This document shows positions 9,551-19,064 of a stretch of DNA of 64,000 nt, in pieces. Every line of letters begins with the position of its first letter. Positions within the stretch are counted from its first letter, which is position 1. Origin of the DNA: Prorocentrum cordatum (Eukaryota; Sar; Dinophyceae; Prorocentrales; Prorocentraceae). Under the pieces are notes generated by a model. It ran no database searches and had not been told where the DNA came from. It saw only the letters and a program-made list of their open reading frames with translations. Position numbers and translations under genes: made by a program. The DNA lies in NCBI GenBank assembly GCA_963575745.1, contig CAUYUJ010002725.1, positions 356,470 through 420,469 on the forward strand, read 5' to 3'.

Positions 9551-10635
9551 AGTTTCCCGAGCCGACGCCCATGCAGGGGGTCGAGTTCACTGCCATATCT
9601 ATGACGCAGGAGGGATACCAAGCGGGGACACCTGCAGGGATATCAGATGGAGCATGGATTCAGGCCCAGAGCACGGACGTACATCTAACGGGATTACGCC
9701 CAACGCATGGTTGTATGCCAACGACCCGTGGCGTGCCTAGACGCAACAGTTGCCAGTACCTGCAGGGCAACCTGCTTCGTTCGCGCCCACGAGCAGGGCT
9801 ACGACCCCGTTTGGGACTCCACAGGGTGCTTGGAGCCAACAGCCTACAGGCTAGGCTCCAGAGCATCCGAATGGATCCTCAGCTCTACCAAGCCGGGCAA
9901 GCGACATCGCTATTCGCATCGCCACGTCCAGCCTGCTTTCTAGGACCACCAAGCACCCCAGAGGGCTGAGAGCATGACAAGTCAGCAACAGTGGATGCAC
10001 AGGCAGATGCGCGAGGCCATGCAGAGTATGCGTCGGGATGGCATTGACCTCCCGAGCGCTTGCTGGACACCCCCATGGGAGTATATTCCGGGCCCCAACC
10101 CATTGCCGGATCACCCCAATCGGTACGGGTATGTTCCAGCATTTTTCAGCCACTCGACATGCGACCCAACGGCTGCTGAGCCACCTACAGCACCACCGAT
10201 GGATGCACCGATGTTCCCTGACTACTACGCTCAGGAGACGGGCAATCCACGCGCGGGGGGTCTCAGCCAGACAACCCGTATGTTCGGGCGACGGCCGACG
10301 ATTTCTACCAGTCTCAGCTGACGCGCGGCTCCGGATACGAGTCTGGAGAACCAGGCCAAGTACCTCACTACGGATACTTGGCCGCCCCCATGGGTCCTGA
10401 TGTGGTGCACCAGGCCTCTGGGTTGGCGGTGCCATCCTCCGTGGGGGAGCTGCGCCCAGAAACTCTGGCCATCCACGAGGCGCAGCAGGCCAACCTCACC
10501 ATGACATTGGCCCGCCATCGGCGCGACCAGGAGCGACAGGCACGCCGTATGATGGGCCGTGCGGGGCAACCCGCTACTCCTCTTTATGCGGGGATGCCCG
10601 CTTTCAATCTGGCATCGCTTGCAGCTGTGCAGTAG
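9511..10635 (+). pseudogene. Copia copy E: Pro/Met/Gln-rich linker
   Basis: Frames 9511-9969, 9974-10321 and 10378-10635 encode low-complexity Pro/Tyr/Gln/Met-rich peptides, including MTSQQQWMHRQMREAMQ and a long charged helix (AIHEAQQANLTMTLARHR). No domain is recognised. Micro-hairpins at 9622, 9762, 10561 and 10588 are in this stretch, two of them only 13 bases apart. The helix just before the RING finger could be a coiled coil. Confidence 0.4.
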
Positions 10636-10647
10636 CCGCCGGCCCCG

Positions 10648-10941
10648 TTGATCCAGTACGAGATTGGTGAGTCCACGCTGGAGCGCCAGACGCGCATCAG
10701 GCTATCGGCAACACCGCCGGTCATCAGTGACGGCGACTTCAGCAAGTGTGCCACTTGCTGGGACAACTTCGTCAACCACGACAGGGTGCGGAGGCTTCAG
10801 TGTGGCCATATATTCCATGCGCAATGTTGGGAATCGAGTGGCTCATGCACATGTGGATCGGCAGCTGGCAGGCACTTTAGAGGGCGCCGCGAGCGAGGCT
10901 CCTTGTGCTATTTGCAGGGGTGCGGGCCTTGCCACGGCTGA
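10648..10941 (+). pseudogene. Copia copy E: RING finger, frameshifted
   Basis: The first frame has KCATCWDNF, then RRLQCGHIFHAQCW, the C-x2-C and C-x-H-x2-H-x2-C parts of a RING finger. The last C-x2-C is found one frame over as APCAICRGAG near 10904-10915. A single frameshift between about 10833 and 10870 therefore splits an otherwise well-spaced zinc-binding RING domain. RING fingers are typically ubiquitin ligases. In this position, between the Tpt1-like domain and the protease, it is presumably part of the element's polyprotein. Whether the shift is decay or programmed cannot be told from one copy. Confidence 0.65.
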
Positions 10942-11418
10942 ATTTCACTGCGCCCTAGCCGGAGATCAGGACGCAGCAACTCGCCATGAAGAGATTCTCC
11001 GCGGGGCGGGGGGAGCTCAACCGCATCGCGGCGATTGTGACAAACAACGCGGCAGCTGCCGCAACTGCACCTGCAGGGCAACCTGCGCCATCATCCAGTG
11101 CGGCGCAGGCGACAGCAGCTACCGCGCCTGCCACAGTTGCGCCTATGCCCCTGGTAGCCGAACCAGGAAACAACGCAGGGACACCTTCTGCGACAGCACC
11201 AGCAGGGCTACCTGCTAATGATTTGTGGCTGAGGCGGGTAGAGAGGGCCACTGAAAGGAGCTCGCATTGGCTCCAAGTATCACATGCATACATGCCCTAC
11301 GGGCGTGACATCCGCCCGCGAAACCAGCGCAGAGCGGAAAGCCTGGCGTGCGCACGCAGCGGTGCCAGTGCCATATCAGAGCGCGACATGTTGCGCACTG
11401 TGTTGATGGTTAACACAG

Positions 11419-11950
11419 ATGGGCAGATATATACCCTCGCTGATGAAGACACGTTTATTACATATGCCGCTCTCATCAGCACAGCACCCCCACATGTGCG
11501 ACGAGTACCCGTCGGCTTGGATCTTCGAGAAGAACCCTATCACAGAGGAAGAGGCCCGAGGGTATATGAACGTCTTCACGTCCCTGACGAGGAGCGATTG
11601 GGCGTTAGAGCAGAGGCGCCGCAAAGGCATGCATGGCACAACGCTGTCCGAAGCGCCAGGAATATTCGGAGAACGCCATGAATTGGCCCTGGTCGCGAAC
11701 AGTGGGACCATGGTGGATGGCATGCTGACGATCCTGCTGGACATCGGCCGCAACATCAACGTTATTGGTCTGAAGACTGCGCAGACATTCGAGCGTGTGT
11801 CACGCTCCCATGGACGCGACATCAAGAAGCTGAATTTGACGAAGCGGCGTTATGTGTCTGGCGTGGGGCATGGCGCCGCCGTCTGTGACAAGTCCTTGCA
11901 TTGCAGAAATGCACGCAAGAAGAAAGGAGATCCTACGGGGAAGCCCGCTA
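11419..11950 (+). pseudogene. Copia copy E: aspartic protease, N-terminal half
   Basis: The frame encodes a linker and then TILLDIGRNINVIGLKTAQ near 11733-11790, the D-x-G active-site loop of a retroviral-type aspartic protease (D-I-G here instead of the common D-T-G). RYVSGVGHGAAVCDKSLHC follows. A related upstream frame (10986-11681) is an Ala/Pro-rich linker holding hairpins at 11073 and 11202. Homology to the element stops near 11950, where a minisatellite starts; the open frame runs on to 12078 only through that repeat. The C-terminal half of the protease resumes at about 17496. Confidence 0.65.
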
Positions 11951-11954
11951 TGGC

Positions 11955-12200
11955 CAGGCTGGCCTTCGGTGGAACTCCCTATGGGGCCACGAAGCGTGTG
12001 AGGGGTGTTCCACATGCGCAGCGAACACCGCCGCTGGGGGCTTCGGTGGAGCTCCCCATGGGGCCACGAAGCGTGTGAGGGGTGTGCCGAAATTTGCGCG
12101 GGGACGCATGCGAACGCCGCCACTGGGGCTTTATGCGGAGCTCCATATAGGGCCACGAAGCGCGTGAGGATGTGCAGGGTCGGGTATGGGGGCGCATGCG
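11955..12200 (-). repeat. Minisatellite, unit about 86 bases (GGGGCCACGAAGCG family)
   Basis: About three imperfect units, each with GGAGCTCCxxATxGGGCCACGAAGCG and a GCATGCGAAC segment. The same unit, in opposite orientation, follows copy D at 37214-37480. A partial unit is near 12585-12632. It marks the left edge of the block that interrupts the protease gene. Confidence 0.75.
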
Positions 12201-13165
12201 AACACCGCATCTGAGGCCCGCTTGGGGCGTCTTGGGTGCTTCTTGGGCCGTTTCGGCGCCCTCTTGGGCCGCTTTGGGAGCCCGCCAGCGTCGGGGACTG
12301 AAGTGGGTTGCGGGGGGGAGGGGGGGATTAAAAAAGAGCAGTCGCCCCAGGGCCCGGGCACCCGGTCGCCAGATATATTGTATACATACGGTTCCAAAAG
12401 AATGTGTGGTGTTCGGTCTTCGTTTTGAAGAGACAACGTCCCGCGTCTCACCTTCTCCACTCCTCTCCTCTACTCTCCTCCCCTCTCCTCTCCTCTCCTC
12501 TCCTCTCCTCTCCTCTCCTCTCCTCTCCTCTTCCCCTCCTTTTCCCCCTCCTCCCGCTCCTCCCTCCTCCCCTCCCATGTTGGCACACCCTCACACGTTC
12601 CGTGGCCCCTTAGGGAGCCCCACCGAATCCTGAAATTTGCAACACCAGTGAATTGGGATATCTCTTGTAGCGAAGGGTGTCGGTGGTGCTGTAGCTGATG
12701 TGGCGTTGTCGTTGTAGTTGTTGCTTCTGGTACTGCTGCTGCTGGTGTTGATGTTGGTGCTACTGCTGGTGCTGCTGGTGCTGCTGGTGCTGCTGGTGCT
12801 GCTGGTGCTGCTGGTGCTGCTGGTGCTGGTAATGTCTGGGGCCATATTGGGGGCAACAGGAGGAGGAGGAGGAGGAGGAGGAGGAGGAGGAGGAGGAGGA
12901 GGAGGAGGAGGAGGAGGAGGAGGAGAGGAGAGGAGGAGGAGGAAGAGGAGGACGAGGAGGAGGAGAAGGAGGAGGAGGAGGAGGAGGACAACTACGTAAG
13001 GAGGACTGGAAGGAGGAGGAACAGGAGGAACGCGGCGCGAGGAGGATGAAGAGGAGCAGGGAGGCGGCAGGAAAGAAGCAAGGAAGGAACGGACGAAGAC
13101 ATGGAGGACGAGAAGTCGGGCTTTGGGGATATGTCGTGGTAAGGGGTTCTTCGAAGACTCATAAT
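12200..13165. repeat. Simple-repeat block: TCCTC, GCTGCTGGT and GGA arrays
   Basis: 12455-12535 is a pentamer-like TCCTC array. 12718-12836 is a GCTGCTGGT array. 12857-13075 is GGA-rich. Open frames across these on either strand encode Ser/Leu/Pro or Arg/Gly runs and are artefacts. I see no gene between 12200 and 13165. Confidence 0.85.
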
Positions 13166-13720
13166 GCCATTTGGGCGCCATCTTGGGGGGTCCTCTTGGG
13201 GCCTTCTTGGGGCCCTCTTGGGGCTAATTGAGGGGGTCTTGGAGCCCTCTTGGGGCTCTTTGGGGGGGGTCTGGGAGGCCTCTTGGGACCGTCGTGGGCC
13301 CCATTGTTCAAAAAGAAGGGGGGCCTTAATGCCCATCGCCCCCTCTGGGGCTCACGAATTCTGTTTGTGGGCCCTCTTGGCCCGATCTTGGGGCGCTCTT
13401 GGGCGCTCTTGGGGCAGTTTTGGGGACCTCTTGGGCCCCTATTGGGGCTATCTTCGGCCGTTTTAGGGTCATCTTGAGGTCCCAAGAGCCCATCGGAGGC
13501 GAAAAAACGATAAGGCCAAACACATTGAATTTCTTTAGGTTTGTGAAGGATTTTGACCTCTTGGGGGGTCCTTAGAGGGCTCGGAGGGCACTTGAAACCG
13601 AGTTTGTGCCGTCTTGAGACCTCTTGGATGCGTGTCGGAAGCTGTCTTGAGCCATCTTGAGGTATCTTTGGCGATCTTGGAGGCCATCTTGGGCCATCTA
13701 ACGCCCTCTTGGAGCTATCT
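13165..13720 (+). repeat. Degenerate CTTGGGG/CCTCTTGG array
   Basis: Dozens of loosely spaced words of the type TCTTGGGGxCCTCTTGG, without an exact period. The same word family recurs at 27480-27740 and 28270-28600 (reverse orientation), 29800-29950, 32560-33190, 39451-39770, 54705-54930 and 56700-56890. No credible coding frame. Confidence 0.75.
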
Positions 13721-13754
13721 TGGGCCAACAAGGACGCTCTGACACATCGCGGGG

Positions 13755-13880
13755 GGGCCCGTCCAGACCCAGGGAGTGGGGGGGGAGGTAAACCTCCCGA
13801 GCAGGGAAAGGAAGGAGGTTGGAAAGGGAAACGCCCTAGACCACTTGCACCCAGAGGGCTGGTGGGAATTTCCAGGACAG
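13755..13880 (+). repeat. Dispersed hairpin repeat, copy 1
   Basis: Shares CCAGxCCCAGGG, a GGGGGAGG tract, AAACCTCCC, GAAGGAGGTTG-like words and the ending CCCAGAGGGCTGGTGGGA with 39885-40025, and its 3' part with 29385-29470 and 53165-53235. The 3' end can fold: ACCAC with GGTGG, and GCCC with GGGC around AGA. Function unknown. Confidence 0.65.
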
Positions 13881-13985
13881 CCCAAGAACCCCCCAAAACT
13901 TTTCAAGACGGCCCAAGAGGCCCCCGACAGGGCCCCGAGACGGTCCAGAAGACCCCGAAGTCAGCTCAAGAGCGCTCCAGGAGAG

Positions 13986-14031
13986 TCCGCAGCCATTTTG
14001 GTTAAACCCTCAGTGCCCATGTCGGCTCAAG
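13986..14031 (+). promoter_or_regulatory. Relic of dinoflagellate spliced leader, probably two in tandem
   Basis: TCCGCAGCCATTTTGG at 13986-14001 plus the next six bases match the 22-nt dinoflagellate spliced leader at 18 of 22 positions. A second, truncated relic ends GGCTCAAG at 14024-14031 and matches the last 16 leader bases at 13 positions. Tandem leader relics mark cDNA-derived gene copies in dinoflagellates. This one lies about 90 bases upstream of the ATG of an intronless channel gene, which fits. Isolated CCATTTTG words occur elsewhere in the window by chance, without the flanking matches. Confidence 0.65.
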
Positions 14032-14118
14032 CAGTCACTCTGATCGGCCCTGGTGGCCGTCCTCGCCGTTCCACCCTTGCCGCAGCTCAGGAAGGGGTCC
14101 AAGGAGATCGGCACCAGC

Positions 14119-16035
14119 ATGCCGACGCCCGGGAATGGCACCAGGCTCCCAGAGTTGGCAGCAACGGCAGTGACATGCCAACCGTCCACGCCGGCAGGGT
14201 GTGTCGAAGACAGGAATGTTAGTTTTACCGAGGAGGTGCTCCAGCTCTTGCGACAGATCGCCAGCACGCAGGCGGAGCACCAGCACCAGGTGCTCAAGAG
14301 GCTGGACCAGCTCGGACGCTCGAACGTCGGCCCCGCTGCCATCACGAAGTACACCCAGGCGCCTGCGGCCCCGTCCCCGAGATCGGTGAGGCTGCCTTCA
14401 CCATCGGAGCACGGTCCGCCATTGGAGCCGGGTCCCTCTGTCAACTCGGAGGTCCCCCGGGTCAGCGAGCTGCCGTTCGAGGTGACCACCTGCCCTCAAG
14501 GGGAGTGCGAACCCCCCGCTTCCAACCCCAGCAGCCAGCAGCATCGTACCCGTGCGGGACCAAGGTCTAGTGGCATGCCCAAGGCGTCCAAGATGAAGCG
14601 CTTTTCACTCCTCGACCACAAAAACGTAGTTCTGGAGAGGCTTGGTGTACAGGAATGCGAATCCGACGAGTGGGATGACGGAATCGCTCGGCAACTTGCT
14701 ACCAATCGGCACATGAACAAGCTTCACGGCAGCGTTGGTGGTACTGGTGCTTGGGTGCGTGGGTGTTGTTTCGCACTGCTGGCACACCCGAAGTTCGACA
14801 TCAGCATGGGCACGGTGATCGTGCTCAATGCGATGATGATTGCCCTTGAGCTCACAGTCACTCCGACGGAGGAGGATGAAACTCCAGCGTCGCGGCTGGC
14901 GTTCGGGATCGCGGAGAATGTGTTTCTCAGCATCTACTTGTTGGAGCTCATTTTTCGCATTGTTGCTTGTGGTCGAGAGTGTTTGCGGAACTCGTGGGTG
15001 AGGTTCGATTTGGCCCTTGTATGTGTTGGTGTTCTTGGGTCGTGGATTGTGCCCATCATCATACTGATTGTCGGGGACGCCATTGAGAAGCTAGTGCCGA
15101 GCGCGATGTTCCTTCGTATCTTCCGCTTGGCACGTCTCGCCCGGGCGCTCCGCCTATTTGTGCAGTTTCGCACCCTTTGGATGCTAATATCCGGGCTCTT
15201 CTCGTCGCTGCCCACGATCATGAACGTATTCTTTGTCCTCCTGCTGGCCCTTTTCGTGTTCGCGTGTCTGGGCGTGGAGGTGATGGCAAGCATCAGCGGG
15301 GCGGCGTCCCAAGAGATGGTGGACAACTATTTTGCCACGCTGCCTATGATCATGCTGACGCTCGTGCAGTTTGTGACCATGGACAGTGTGGCGACCATAT
15401 ACACGCCGATGATCAGGGAAAACGTCTGGCTCATGTTTTTCTTTCTGCCCTTCCTCCTGGTGGTGTCCGTCATCCTCATGAACCTGGTGACCGCCGTGGT
15501 CATCGAGGTGTTCTTGGACCACGCAAAGCGCGACCAGGAAACGCGCAAGATGTATAACGAGCAGCGCATGTCGGCACTGGTGCCGCAACTGAGGAAAGTG
15601 TTCGAGGAGTTGGATCTGGATGACAGTGGCTGTGTCACCCTTGAGGAGTTGAATGCTGCTCCCGAGGATGTTCAGAGCGAATTGGAGAGGCTACTCAATG
15701 TGGACTCTCTCTATGATCTCTTCGAAGCTCTGGACGTGGATGGCTCAATGGAGGTGACAATAGAGGAGTTCCTGGACGGAATGACGCGGCTGACGTGCAA
15801 CAACCAGTCCCTGGAGATCACTCGCGTCATCAAGCTGCAGGCGCTGATCAGACAGGACCTTGCCGAGCTGAAGCACATCTGCCAGGGGAGGCATGGTTTG
15901 CCCGCGCTCGGAGACGTCTTGATCACGGCCAGCAGCGCGCACCAGGTCCCTGCCACGGCCAGAAGTACGCAGCTGGGAGCCCCGAGCACAGCCAGAAGCT
16001 CGGTGCAGATGAGCATCCCGGCAGAGCGGGCGTGA
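14119..16035 (+). CDS. Single-domain voltage-gated cation channel with two EF hands
   Basis: 638 residues from the first ATG of the frame (a stop lies at 14041). Residues 1-200 are hydrophilic. One six-helix ion-transport domain follows: S1 about 217-245, S2 258-282, S3 293-315, S4 330-352 with regularly spaced arginines (FLRIFRLARLARALRLF), S5 360-387, pore loop with TMDS near 420, S6 436-466. The C-terminal tail has EF-hand loops at about 500-511 (DLDDSGCVTLEE) and 539-550 (DVDGSMEVTIEE). The layout is that of one-domain Na+/Ca2+-channel relatives in protists, acting in a membrane and probably gated by voltage and tuned by Ca2+. Ion selectivity cannot be read safely; the pore Asp is compatible with Na+ or Ca2+. 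There are no introns, consistent with the upstream leader relic. Confidence 0.85.
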   Translation: MPTPGNGTRLPELAATAVTCQPSTPAGCVEDRNVSFTEEVLQLLRQIASTQAEHQHQVLKRLDQLGRSNVGPAAITKYTQAPAAPSPRSVRLPSPSEHGPPLEPGPSVNSEVPRVSELPFEVTTCPQGECEPPASNPSSQQHRTRAGPRSSGMPKASKMKRFSLLDHKNVVLERLGVQECESDEWDDGIARQLATNRHMNKLHGSVGGTGAWVRGCCFALLAHPKFDISMGTVIVLNAMMIALELTVTPTEEDETPASRLAFGIAENVFLSIYLLELIFRIVACGRECLRNSWVRFDLALVCVGVLGSWIVPIIILIVGDAIEKLVPSAMFLRIFRLARLARALRLFVQFRTLWMLISGLFSSLPTIMNVFFVLLLALFVFACLGVEVMASISGAASQEMVDNYFATLPMIMLTLVQFVTMDSVATIYTPMIRENVWLMFFFLPFLLVVSVILMNLVTAVVIEVFLDHAKRDQETRKMYNEQRMSALVPQLRKVFEELDLDDSGCVTLEELNAAPEDVQSELERLLNVDSLYDLFEALDVDGSMEVTIEEFLDGMTRLTCNNQSLEITRVIKLQALIRQDLAELKHICQGRHGLPALGDVLITASSAHQVPATARSTQLGAPSTARSSVQMSIPAERA

Positions 16036-16139
16036 CTTGAGTTGGACCCGATCAGTTAACATGGGGGAACGAAGAATGCCATAAACATAATTATTCCAGT
16101 GCGACCTTACCTAGGAGTTGGAGCCCCTAGGAAAGAAGC

Positions 16140-16480
16140 ATTAGTATTAACAGTAAAGCTAAGCTAAAACTAAGCTAAAGCTAAGCTCAAGCTAAGCTAA
16201 AAGCTAAAACTAAACTAAAGCTAAGCTAAAACTGAGCTAAAGCCAAGCTAAAGCTAAGACACAGTTAAGGTAAAGCTAATTTAAATCTAAAATAAAGCTA
16301 AAGTAAAGCTAAGCTAAAGCTAAGCTAAAGCTAAGCTAAGTCTGAGCTAAAGCTAAGCTAAAGCTGAGGTAAAGCTAAGCTAAAGCTAAGCTAAAGCTGA
16401 GCAACAGCTAAGCTAAAGCTAAGCTACAGCTACGCTAGAGCTAAGCTAAAGCTAAAGCTAAAGTTAAAGCTAAAGCTCAC
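16140..16480 (+). repeat. AAGCTA/AAGCTAAGCTA tandem array
   Basis: About 340 bases of TAAAGC and TAAGC words with scattered variants, starting about 100 bases after the channel gene stop. It does not match the dinoflagellate-type telomere repeat TTTAGGG. It may lie in the 3' flank of the channel transcript. Confidence 0.85.
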
Positions 16481-16625
16481 AGGGGACTTGGGGAACCGCT
16501 CCCAGGGGACCGGGGGAACCGCCCGGAGCGATTAGCACTGCCCGGCCCCTTTAAGCAAAGAGAGTAAGAACCCTTCTAGGCAGAGCCTAGGTAGGGAAAA
16601 ACACAGAGGTACGTGCAGATTTCTC

Positions 16626-16712
16626 GGATCGGCGCTGGACCCCCCTCACTGGCGCGCGGAGCGCACCAAGGGCGGCGCCGGAGGCGCCGCCAGGGGGCTC
16701 CAGCGCGGATCC
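16626..16712 (+). other. Predicted three-way-junction structure
   Basis: A 21-base closing stem (16626-16646 with 16692-16712, two mismatches) encloses two hairpins, both with GGA triloops: 16650-16668 (one mismatch) and 16671-16691 (GGCGGCGCC/GGCGCCGCC, perfect). The closing stem resumes directly after the second hairpin. Such nested pairing is unlikely by chance even in GC-rich DNA. It could be a structured RNA, a 3'-UTR element or a DNA cruciform. Confidence 0.6.
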
Positions 16713-16737
16713 GACTAATCCGCGCGGACCTCCGAGT

Positions 16738-17480
16738 TTGTATGCTCATGTCATTCTTAGCTCCCCCATAACAGCTTTGTCTCTGACGCGAGCCTCAGCA
16801 GTTCAGAGAGGAGCGCACCGAGTGCCCGCGCTTGAAGAGTTTACGCAGCGCCTGCTGCCGAGGTCCCCCACCGGGACCAGCCGACCGGTCAGGAGATCGA
16901 TTGCGGGAGGGAGGAGGGGGAGGGGGGGCGAGGAGAAGGACGAGCTGGTGCGCTAGCGTCATATGGAGGCTTATCGACGGCGCAATAGGGGCATCCACCA
17001 CTTATTTAGTACACCTTATCCCTGGGATCTCTGAGGTTCTGGAGCCCTCGGGTTCGTCTGTCTTCTTGCATTATTGTGCATTGTATTGCATTGTATTTCA
17101 CTTGGCTGCTTTCAGACAGATGTGCGCTGGCATGTCTCCGCAAACCACGTTGTGCTGGTGAGCATTGTTTTGCTTTGCATAATGTGTACTGCATTATATT
17201 GCCCTGCCTATCATTTGCTTTGCGAGTTTTTGCTTTCAATGCTTCTCGCTGCATGGTGCTCGCATTTGGTTTCCATGGCACTGCGTTGCATTGCAGTGCC
17301 AGTGTGGACCCTCCATTCGCTTCACTTCTTTGCATTGGTTCGCATTGCACTGCACGGGCGTGCCATTGTTGGTAATGCATCTCTGTTCGACATGCGTTAT
17401 TTGACGCTTGTTGTTGTACCTCATGTTCAAACCATGTGTGGGTAACTACTTTAGAGGATATGTGACTGTGAGGAGCGGGA
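16738..17480 (+). other. Intergenic: unique GC-rich DNA then TTGCAT-rich DNA
   Basis: 16738-17030 shows no recognisable gene. 17060-17400 is unusually rich in GCATTG/TTGCAT words on the + strand, giving degenerate open frames on both strands. Nothing here supports a gene. The copia sequence resumes near 17496. Confidence 0.6.
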
Positions 17481-17495
17481 GGAGGCACCTATTCA

Positions 17496-17756
17496 GCTAA
17501 CGTGGCTGAAGATTCCGGCGAGAATCTCCCTTTTATTCTGGGGATGAGGAGTATGTCCAATATGAGGACCATCCTGATCCAGGAGCAGGGGCATGAGAAG
17601 ATGATCATTCCAGGCTCTGAGATGTACAAGCTCCTCCTTGGGAAAGGCGCCAGAGTACTTGATTTAATGAAAACGCCTTCGGGGCACGTGGCGATCAAGG
17701 TCGACGAGTACGGAGTCGCAACGGAGGATAAAAAGGCCCAATGGCATTTACTATAA
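17496..17756 (+). pseudogene. Copia copy E: aspartic protease, C-terminal half
   Basis: The peptide contains LPFILGMRSM, the hydrophobic-hydrophobic-G flap/C-terminal element of retroviral-type proteases. KMIIPG and PSGHVAIKVDEYG follow, a linker motif after the protease. The N-terminal half with the active-site Asp lies 5.5 kb upstream at 11419-11950. The two halves are collinear parts of one gene interrupted by inserted DNA. The short open frame (from 17502) is therefore not an independent gene. Confidence 0.65.
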
Positions 17757-17759
17757 CGA

Positions 17760-18544
17760 CCAATCCTCACTGCGAAGATGTCCCGCTACTTGTCTAGGAG
17801 GCAGCTGATACAGAACAAACCGCAGGGCAACCTGCGTCGAGCAGTGCGGGGACACCTGCTACAAACGATGCCCATGCATATATGATGTCTCAGGACACCA
17901 AGGGCATGTGCTTCTCCACTAATGAAGAGAAGCTTGCTTTCACGATCCAGTCTTTGGTGAACAACACCCTGATTACTTGGCATCGCAGGAACACATCCTA
18001 TGGGAATGCCCCTACACCAGCCGATCAGGACTTCGCCTTGCGCAATTTGCAGGCGAAGGTGTATCAGGCCATATACGAGGAGGGCAGCAAGTGGATGCCG
18101 CCCGACTCGATGGCAGGGACACCTGCTGGAGTGAATGCAGGGACACCTGCAGGAGCAGATGATGCCGCTGAGCGAGCAGCGGTTCAGCAGCGCAGCGTGG
18201 CACGGGCATTTGGACGCCCCCATCGCTTGAAAATCAGTGACGGGGGCAAGCGCGTGCCACGGCCACTCGCGCTTGCTCCGACAGGCCGAACACTGAGGTT
18301 CTGTCGCCAGGCGCGGGGAAACCTGCATACTTTTCCCAGGCGCCAGCTGCGCGCGCCAGGGATATTGGCGAACCTGGACATGAGGCCGCCAGAGACAGCA
18401 GTGGACCCGGCTGCGTGGCCGCTGCAGCAAGTGAACGCTCGTCACATCATTATCATTCTCGTGCACTCGTTTTTGAAGACATACGAGCAGCTTGCGCTGA
18501 ACTCCGAGCTCGTGGGTACATGTGTGACCGTATCACGCATGTAG
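17760..18544 (+). pseudogene. Copia copy E: linker after protease
   Basis: The frame 17882-18544 has an N-terminal part reading FSTNEEKLAFTIQSLVNN, then low-complexity and Arg/Pro-rich sequence. Five micro-hairpins occur: 17822, 17846, 18113, 18137 and 18313. Two are read in frame as AGTPAGVNAGTPAG, a duplicated pair. No known domain. It overlaps the next frame by 130 bases, so the ends of the two frames are not exact gene limits. Confidence 0.5.
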
Positions 18545-18995
18545 AGGTTATGACCTCTACAGGTACACAGTATTTGGGTGGATTACTCTCGGGGGATTGC
18601 CCATTACTGTCGGTGGCAACGCCCGCTGACTGGTGCGTTCGGTTGCCTGGAAAGCGGGCGGGGCCACTTTACCAACGTATCCAAAATCTGATGACCAAGG
18701 CTGGGGCTTCACGTATGTCTATAGTACTTGCGGGACCTCCAGGTCACTTCTGGAAGCAGGGCCCCGTGCGAGACACCATCGAAGATTTAGGCTTGCAGGT
18801 CGCGCGTATGGGATGCTGCCGCTTCGGTCTGAAGTTCGACCGTTGAAGCAAACTGCCCAGCGGATCCTATCTGCAGGTGGCAACCACCTACACGGGCATC
18901 CCAACGAACCTGTGGAGATGCACGTGCCAAGCTGCAGGGAAATGCGCGCACCTTGCTGAGCATGAACTGGATTGGTGTGGACAAGGTGCTCAGGG
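18415..18995 (+). pseudogene. Copia copy E: conserved GPPG/HFWK module ending in a CxC motif
   Basis: Translation gives SIVLAGPPGHFWKQGPV, then VARMGCCRFGLKFDR, a TGA stop at 18844-18846, and in the same frame PSGSYLQVATT, LWRCTCQAAGK and AEHELDWCGQGAQ. The last part matches the first 95 bases of copy A, and the sequence continues, after the LINE, as copy B. The order small-residue loop, FW, C-x-FG, PSG resembles the C-terminal motif order of cytosine-methyltransferase-like proteins, so this may be a second, reduced methyltransferase-like unit. That reading is tentative. Apart from the one stop, the frame is intact. Confidence 0.55.
18983..18995 (+). repeat. Target-site duplication, left copy
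   Basis: AAGGTGCTCAGGG, identical to 23688-23700. It flanks the LINE. Copy A, which lacks the LINE, has a single AAGGTGCTCAG at the same place (89-99). Confidence 0.92.
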
Positions 18996-19064
18996 CCCAA
19001 TCTGGCGCTCGAGCCGTGCCGGGGCCGCGGGGAGCCGTGCTGCGATCTTTTCGAGGCGCCTGCA

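Noticed and set aside
16140-16480. Telomere-like array
   Set aside because: The units are TAAAGC/TAAGC, not TTTAGGG or a variant of it.
5169-18995. Treating each open frame of copy E as a separate gene
   Set aside because: Motif order, shared hairpins and comparison with other copies show fragments of one polyprotein broken by frameshifts and insertions.
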